Below are positions 6,452 to 9,813 of a stretch of 9,813 bases of DNA, in pieces. The translations under genes were made by a program, and so were the position numbers. Every line of letters begins with the position of its first letter. Positions within the stretch are counted from its first letter, which is position 1. Below the pieces are notes generated by a model. The model ran no database searches and was not told the DNA's origin. It was given only the letters and a program-made list of their open reading frames with translations. The stretch spans positions 631,023 to 640,835 of the forward strand of contig CP070628.1 of NCBI GenBank assembly GCA_020355985.1, written 5' to 3'. The DNA is from Nitrospirota bacterium (GTDB lineage: Bacteria; Nitrospirota; Nitrospiria; Nitrospirales; UBA8639).

Positions 6452-7219
6452 GTGAAGCACATCATAGCCATTACCAATCAAAAGGGTGGCGTAGGTAAAA
6501 CCACGACGGCTATTAATATTAGTGCGGCTCTGGCTACTTGCGGCCAATCGGTCTTATTGATTGACTTGGATCCACAGGCAAATGCCACCAGTGGGGTGTC
6601 CGTTGAACCGGAAGGTACGACGATTTATGAATGTCTCATGGAGAGACATTTAGTCAATTCAGCAATTTTACCTACGTGTATTCACGGATTAAACCTTATT
6701 CCATCAAATGGAGACTTGGTCGGGGCTGAAATAGAGGTATCCAACCTGGCCGATCGAGAATCTATTTTGAAAGCCATTGTAGGGGAAATTCAGGGTTATG
6801 ATTTTGTGATCATTGACTGTCCTCCGGCCTTTGGCCTGTTAACGATTAATGCCTTGGTGGCCGCTTCGGGCCTGATTGTACCTGTGCAATGTGAGTATTA
6901 TGCGATGGAGGGTCTCGGGCGGCTCATGGGGAATGTTGACCGAATTCGAGATTCCTTTAATCCCCATTTGGACCTGGAAGGCATTCTGTTGACGATGTAT
7001 GATTCTCGCATTAATCTTTCTCGACAGGTTCAAAACGAAATTCGAGGATTTTTCAAAGAGAAGGTGTTTCAAACCATAATTCCTCGAAACGTGGCGTTGG
7101 CGGAAGCCCCCAGCCACGGGAAGCCCGTTTTGTCGTATAATGCGGCATCCAGTGGGGCCAAGGCCTATCTTGACCTAGCCAAGGAGATACTCGCGAATGG
7201 AAAAGAAAGCATTGGGTAA
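6452..7219 (+). CDS. parA: Chromosome-partitioning ATPase ParA (Soj family)
   Basis: ParA is the Walker-type ATPase that binds nucleoid DNA non-specifically and, stimulated by ParB at parS, drives origin segregation. The preferred start is the GTG at 6452, giving 255 residues beginning MKHIIAITNQKGGVGKTT, the usual family N-terminus. A TTG at 6437 would add five residues but has no ribosome site. A weak TGGA precedes the GTG by 6 nt. The deviant Walker A is KGGVGKTT (11-18), with the signature lysine at 11. DLDPQAN is at 38-44 and Walker B is FVIIDCPP (118-125). The short N-terminus without an HTH marks the small chromosomal (Soj-like) type rather than a plasmid P1-type ParA. The 3' end overlaps parB by 23 bp, which implies translational coupling. 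Confidence 0.97.
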   Translation: MKHIIAITNQKGGVGKTTTAINISAALATCGQSVLLIDLDPQANATSGVSVEPEGTTIYECLMERHLVNSAILPTCIHGLNLIPSNGDLVGAEIEVSNLADRESILKAIVGEIQGYDFVIIDCPPAFGLLTINALVAASGLIVPVQCEYYAMEGLGRLMGNVDRIRDSFNPHLDLEGILLTMYDSRINLSRQVQNEIRGFFKEKVFQTIIPRNVALAEAPSHGKPVLSYNAASSGAKAYLDLAKEILANGKESIG

Positions 7220-8054
7220 GGGCCTTCAGGCCCTGCTTCCTGAAAAAAAGACGCTGGTTTGGAAGGTTGAACAGGATGGGCAGGCTATTTCTATGGTTGC
7301 TCTGAAACAGATCATTCCTAACCGTTACCAACCAAGGACGATCTTTGTTGAGGGCGAATTGGAGGGTTTGGCTCAGTCCATAAAGGAGCATGGTGTCCTG
7401 CAACCTATCGTCGTTCGGCGCAAAGGCGATGGGGTGTACGAACTTATTGCAGGAGAGCGTCGTTTGCGGGCGGCAACTCTTGCCGGGTTGTCCACGATTC
7501 CCGCCCTGGTTAGGAATTCCAACGACGAGAAATCCTTGGCTCTCGCCTTAGTCGAAAACATTCAACGCCAAAACCTCAATCCTATGGAAGAAGCCAAGGC
7601 GTATTCTCGCTTGATGGGTGAATTCGGCTTAACGCAAGACCTGGTGGCGAGTTCAGTCGCGAAAGATCGTTCCTCAATTGCGAATATTCTTCGTCTCCTT
7701 CTGCTACCAAAAGAGGTTCAGCAATTCATTGAATCTGGCGTTCTGAGTCTGGGGCATGCCAAAGTCATAGCGGGAATCTCTTCGGCGAGCACGCAACTGA
7801 AAATAGCCAAAAGAATTGTGTCCGAGCAGCTTTCTGTCAGACAAACGGAACGGCTTGTTGCTGGGGAAAAACGAGGAGGTTCCACCAGGCACCCTAAAGG
7901 TGAGACGAATAAATTCCATCATTTGGAAGATCAGTTACGAAAACATTTCGGAACCAAGGTGCAGGTGAAAACTGGAGCTCGTGGAGGGCAACTGGTTATT
8001 CACTATTATTCGGATGAGGAATTGGACCGCGTTACCGCACTCATTCTGGAATAG
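7197..8054 (+). CDS. parB: Chromosome-partitioning protein ParB (Spo0J family, CTP-dependent clamp)
   Basis: ParB binds parS, loads as a CTP-dependent sliding clamp and stimulates ParA. The 285 residues show the N-terminal ALGKGLQALLP, whose basic residues in homologues stimulate the ParA ATPase. Then come PNRYQPRTIF (41-50), HGVLQPIVVR (65-74), the CTP-binding GERRLRA (86-92) and ENIQRQNLNPMEEA (120-133). The parS-reading helix-turn-helix is about 144-168 (LTQDLVASSVAKDRSSIANI), and GHAKV is at 186-190. A linker with GGSTRHPKGE leads to the C-terminal dimerisation domain. AAGGAG at 7181-7186 is a good ribosome site 10 nt before the ATG, inside parA. Its expected targets are the two parS sites at 5434 and 6108. 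All key motifs are intact. Confidence 0.98.
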   Translation: MEKKALGKGLQALLPEKKTLVWKVEQDGQAISMVALKQIIPNRYQPRTIFVEGELEGLAQSIKEHGVLQPIVVRRKGDGVYELIAGERRLRAATLAGLSTIPALVRNSNDEKSLALALVENIQRQNLNPMEEAKAYSRLMGEFGLTQDLVASSVAKDRSSIANILRLLLLPKEVQQFIESGVLSLGHAKVIAGISSASTQLKIAKRIVSEQLSVRQTERLVAGEKRGGSTRHPKGETNKFHHLEDQLRKHFGTKVQVKTGARGGQLVIHYYSDEELDRVTALILE

Positions 8055-8108
8055 AATTTGAAGGGGTATCTCATACAGCATGGGGTCTTCTTCCAAGAGT
8101 AGGAAAGT

Positions 8109-8129
8109 TAAATTAAGTATTTTAATTTA
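8109..8129 (+). other. AT-only inverted repeat in the parB-bactofilin gap
   Basis: TAAATTAA-GTATT-TTAATTTA is an 8-bp inverted repeat with a 5-nt spacer, the only structure seen in the 145-bp gap between parB and the first bactofilin gene. It is too AT-rich for a stable terminator hairpin. It may belong to a promoter or operator for the bactofilin genes; no clear -35/-10 pair was found. Confidence 0.3.
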
Positions 8130-8186
8130 TTTATGGAGTGTGAAGAAGAACAAATTTGATGTTGGTTGAGCATCAAGTCATTCAAT

Positions 8187-8194
8187 GAGGGGGG
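8187..8194 (+). promoter_or_regulatory. Ribosome-binding site that decides the first bactofilin start
   Basis: GAGGGGGG lies 5 nt before the ATG at 8200. An in-frame ATG at 8185 lies before this site and has no Shine-Dalgarno of its own, so 8200 is the likely start. Confidence 0.7.
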
Positions 8195-8199
8195 TCTCC

Positions 8200-8676
8200 A
8201 TGTTTGGGAAAAATTCTGCCGAAACTCAGGAAGATGTGGTGAAAACACCAGTCGTAGCAAGTCCAGTTATCTCAAATAATCATGAAGAATCTGACGATAT
8301 CATTGCCTTTGTCGGAGAAGAGGTCACATTTAAAGGGACGATCCGATACCAAGGTACCGTCAGAGTGGACGGGCGCTTGGAAGGGGAAATTTATACCGAT
8401 GGGAATTTGATCATCGGTCAAAAAGCGGTCATCACGGCCAAAATTGAAGCTGGGACGGTCACCTGCCAGGGACGAATTACTGGTGAAATTTTGGCTAAAA
8501 ATCGGGTGAAACTCTTAAGCCCGGCGGTCTTTGATGGTTCGATTGCCACTCCCCTGCTTTCCATGGATGAAGGCGTCATGTTTAATGGATCTTGCAATAT
8601 GTCCAAAAAGGGTGAACGAAAAGGCCTCGGGTCTAAACTCGTGGTCTCGGTTGAAGAAGCGGTCAAGGTAAAATAA
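8200..8676 (+). CDS. Bactofilin family protein, first of two
   Basis: Bactofilins polymerise without nucleotide into filaments that act as scaffolds for cell-wall enzymes, polar proteins or chromosome-segregation factors. From ATG 8200 the protein has 158 residues. A variable N-terminal tail (1-34) begins MFGKN, similar to the short membrane-targeting peptide MFSKQ known at the start of Caulobacter BacA. A right-handed beta-helix core (about 35-134) has the family pattern FKGTIRYQGTVRVDGRLEGEI, then IIGQKAVITAKIEAGTV and GRITGEILAKNRVKLLSPA. A basic tail (KKGERKGLGSK) closes it. There is no transmembrane helix. Its core is about half identical by eye to the next gene, so the pair is a tandem duplication. 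It follows parB by 145 bp. Bactofilins next to parAB in Myxococcus xanthus organise ParABS, which suggests but does not prove a similar role. Confidence 0.93.
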   Translation: MFGKNSAETQEDVVKTPVVASPVISNNHEESDDIIAFVGEEVTFKGTIRYQGTVRVDGRLEGEIYTDGNLIIGQKAVITAKIEAGTVTCQGRITGEILAKNRVKLLSPAVFDGSIATPLLSMDEGVMFNGSCNMSKKGERKGLGSKLVVSVEEAVKVK

Positions 8677-8776
8677 AGCCATTTTATGATTCCGTACTAG
8701 GGAAAATTATTACCAGAGGACACGGAGATCCTGGCTCGCCACCCGAGAGTCAAATTCTGGATGAGAGGAGGGCAGT

Positions 8777-9235
8777 ATGTGGGGTGAAAAGGAAAAAGGT
8801 AATCGAGAAGCTGGATTTGGGCAAGAGTTTTACACCTTTCTCGGTAAAGGTGTGGATTTTAAGGGCAAAGCCCAATTTGAAGGCACGGTGCGGGTGGACG
8901 GAAATTTTGAAGGGGACATCACTATAGATGATACCCTAATTATTGGCGAAACGGCTTTAATTAAAGGAACCATCACTGGTGGAACCATTGTGAGTAGTGG
9001 GCGGATTGAAGGAATCATTACGGCTCATAAGAAAATTCAGCTTCTTAAGCCAGCGGTGCTTATTGGGGACGTACATACACCCACGTTTGCTATGGAGGAA
9101 GGCGTCTATTTCCAAGGCGAGTGTGATATGGGTGCAGCACCCAATCTAGACATGGATTTGGAGGAAGGTGTTCTGTCCAATGGGCAAGGGAAAACCTCTT
9201 CAGTCGACTTGGAAAAGGAATCTCTGAGTCTCTAA
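8777..9235 (+). CDS. Bactofilin family protein, second of two
   Basis: This is a 152-residue bactofilin with a shorter N-terminal tail (MWGEKEKGNREAGF) and the beta-helix core at about 20-118. Matching repeats to its neighbour include FKGKAQFEGTVRVDGNFEGDI, LIIGETALIKGTITGGTIV, GRIEGIITAHKKIQLLKPAV and MEEGVYFQGECDM. The C-terminal tail (about 119-152) is acidic (LDMDLEEG), whereas the first paralogue ends in a basic tail. This charge contrast could let the two co-assemble or bind different partners. A strong ribosome site (AGGAGGG, 8766-8772) precedes the ATG by 4 nt, suggesting high expression. The 100-bp gap from the first bactofilin gene holds no clear terminator, so the two are probably co-transcribed. 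The stop codon is immediately followed by the mnmA ATG. Confidence 0.93.
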   Translation: MWGEKEKGNREAGFGQEFYTFLGKGVDFKGKAQFEGTVRVDGNFEGDITIDDTLIIGETALIKGTITGGTIVSSGRIEGIITAHKKIQLLKPAVLIGDVHTPTFAMEEGVYFQGECDMGAAPNLDMDLEEGVLSNGQGKTSSVDLEKESLSL

Positions 9236-9813
9236 ATGTCGGCGTCGAAACCCCAAAAAGTCGTGTTAGGGATGAGCGGGGGCGTGGATAGCTCCGTGGC
9301 TGCCAAACTCCTGAAGGAACAGGGTTACGAAGTCTTAGGTGTGACACTCAAAGTATGGGAGGAAGAGGATGAAACTTCCGCTTCCAAACGTTGGCAGGAA
9401 CGCGGGTGCTGTAAAGTAGGGATTGCAAAGCACGTCGCCGAACTCTTGGATATCTCGCATCAGGTTATTGATACCCAGGAATCATTTCAGCATGGGGTCA
9501 TTGACGACTTTATTGGCGGGTATCTTCAAGGAACAACCCCGAATCCCTGTGTCCGATGTAATGAACGGGTGAAGTTTGGGGGCTTATTTCAGGTGGCTGA
9601 ACAACTCGGGGCTGATTATATCGCCACTGGCCATTACGCCGGGATTCAACGAGATGAATTTGGTACGCTTTTTCTCGCTCGAGGGAAGGATTCCCAAAAA
9701 GATCAATCCTATTTTCTGTATCGTATTCCGGCAAAATGGCTCTCAAAGATGCTGTTTCCCTTGGGGGCAATGGAAAAACCGCAAGTCTGGGCCGAGGCCG
9801 AAGCCATGGGACT
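9236..9813 (+). CDS. mnmA: tRNA-specific 2-thiouridylase MnmA (5' part; 3' end outside window)
   Basis: MnmA activates U34 of certain tRNAs with ATP and inserts sulfur to make 2-thiouridine, completing the modification whose C5 side chain is made by MnmE and MnmG. The first ~192 of an expected ~360 residues are present. The PP-loop is SGGVDSS (14-20). CCKVGIAKHVAELL follows the insertion region. NPCVRCN (103-109) contains the catalytic Cys105, GHYA is at 132-135, and KDQSYFLYRI fits the tRNA/ATP-binding stretch. The start is the ATG abutting the bactofilin stop codon (TAA then ATG, no gap). Only a distant AAAGGA (9214-9219) resembles a ribosome site, so translation may depend on ribosomes finishing the bactofilin. 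The reading frame is open to the window edge. Confidence 0.96.
   Translation, partial: MSASKPQKVVLGMSGGVDSSVAAKLLKEQGYEVLGVTLKVWEEEDETSASKRWQERGCCKVGIAKHVAELLDISHQVIDTQESFQHGVIDDFIGGYLQGTTPNPCVRCNERVKFGGLFQVAEQLGADYIATGHYAGIQRDEFGTLFLARGKDSQKDQSYFLYRIPAKWLSKMLFPLGAMEKPQVWAEAEAMG

Noticed and set aside
8185..8199. Upstream ATG for the first bactofilin
   Set aside because: The strong GAGGGGGG ribosome site lies after it and serves ATG 8200, which also gives the MFGK-type N-terminus seen in bactofilins.
1..9813. CRISPR arrays, tRNA or rRNA genes, transposases
   Set aside because: No regularly spaced direct repeats, no tRNA- or rRNA-like stretches, and no transposase or integrase motif were seen on either strand.

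Overview
The window is a bacterial chromosomal segment with every recognisable gene on the + strand. It resembles the conserved neighbourhood often found near a replication origin: yidC - mnmE - mnmG - rsmG - parA - parB, followed by two bactofilin genes and mnmA. Base composition is moderate (near 50% GC by eye) in the core genes and clearly AT-rich in two spacers. No gene here fixes the taxon. The order parA-parB-bactofilins-mnmA and the protein style would fit a Gram-negative lineage such as Nitrospirota, but that is an inference from general resemblance.

Layout. Bases 1-1064 are the 3' part of yidC (membrane insertase). Bases 1065-1280 hold a ~117-bp imperfect palindromic repeat (copy 1) that ends 8 bp before mnmE. 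mnmE (1281-2723) and mnmG (2778-4637) encode the two halves of the wobble-uridine modifying enzyme. Bases 4638-5376 look like an AT-rich insert between mnmG and rsmG. It holds a palindrome, what reads as a frameshifted, decayed RelE/HigB-type toxin gene, and an intact HTH antitoxin-type gene. rsmG (5433-6101) is bracketed by two identical perfect 16-bp parS-like palindromes, one of them inside its first codons. A second copy of the dispersed repeat, in opposite orientation, lies at 6129-6248. An AT-rich leader then precedes parA (6452-7219), which overlaps parB (7197-8054). Two tandem bactofilin genes (8200-8676, 8777-9235) follow, and mnmA starts on the next base after the second and runs off the window.

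How the genes work together. ParA, ParB and the two parS sites form a chromosome-segregation module with its own centromere sites in the same neighbourhood. The bactofilins beside it are cytoskeletal scaffold proteins, and in Myxococcus xanthus bactofilins are known to position ParABS. MnmE, MnmG and MnmA are the enzymes that build the 5-methylaminomethyl-type and 2-thio modifications of tRNA U34, and RsmG methylates 16S rRNA, so translation fidelity is the second theme.

The least ordinary signals are the apparent toxin remnant beside a preserved antitoxin gene, and the pair of inverted ~117-bp repeats whose ends differ between copies in a way that keeps the base pairing. No complete undescribed system is evident.
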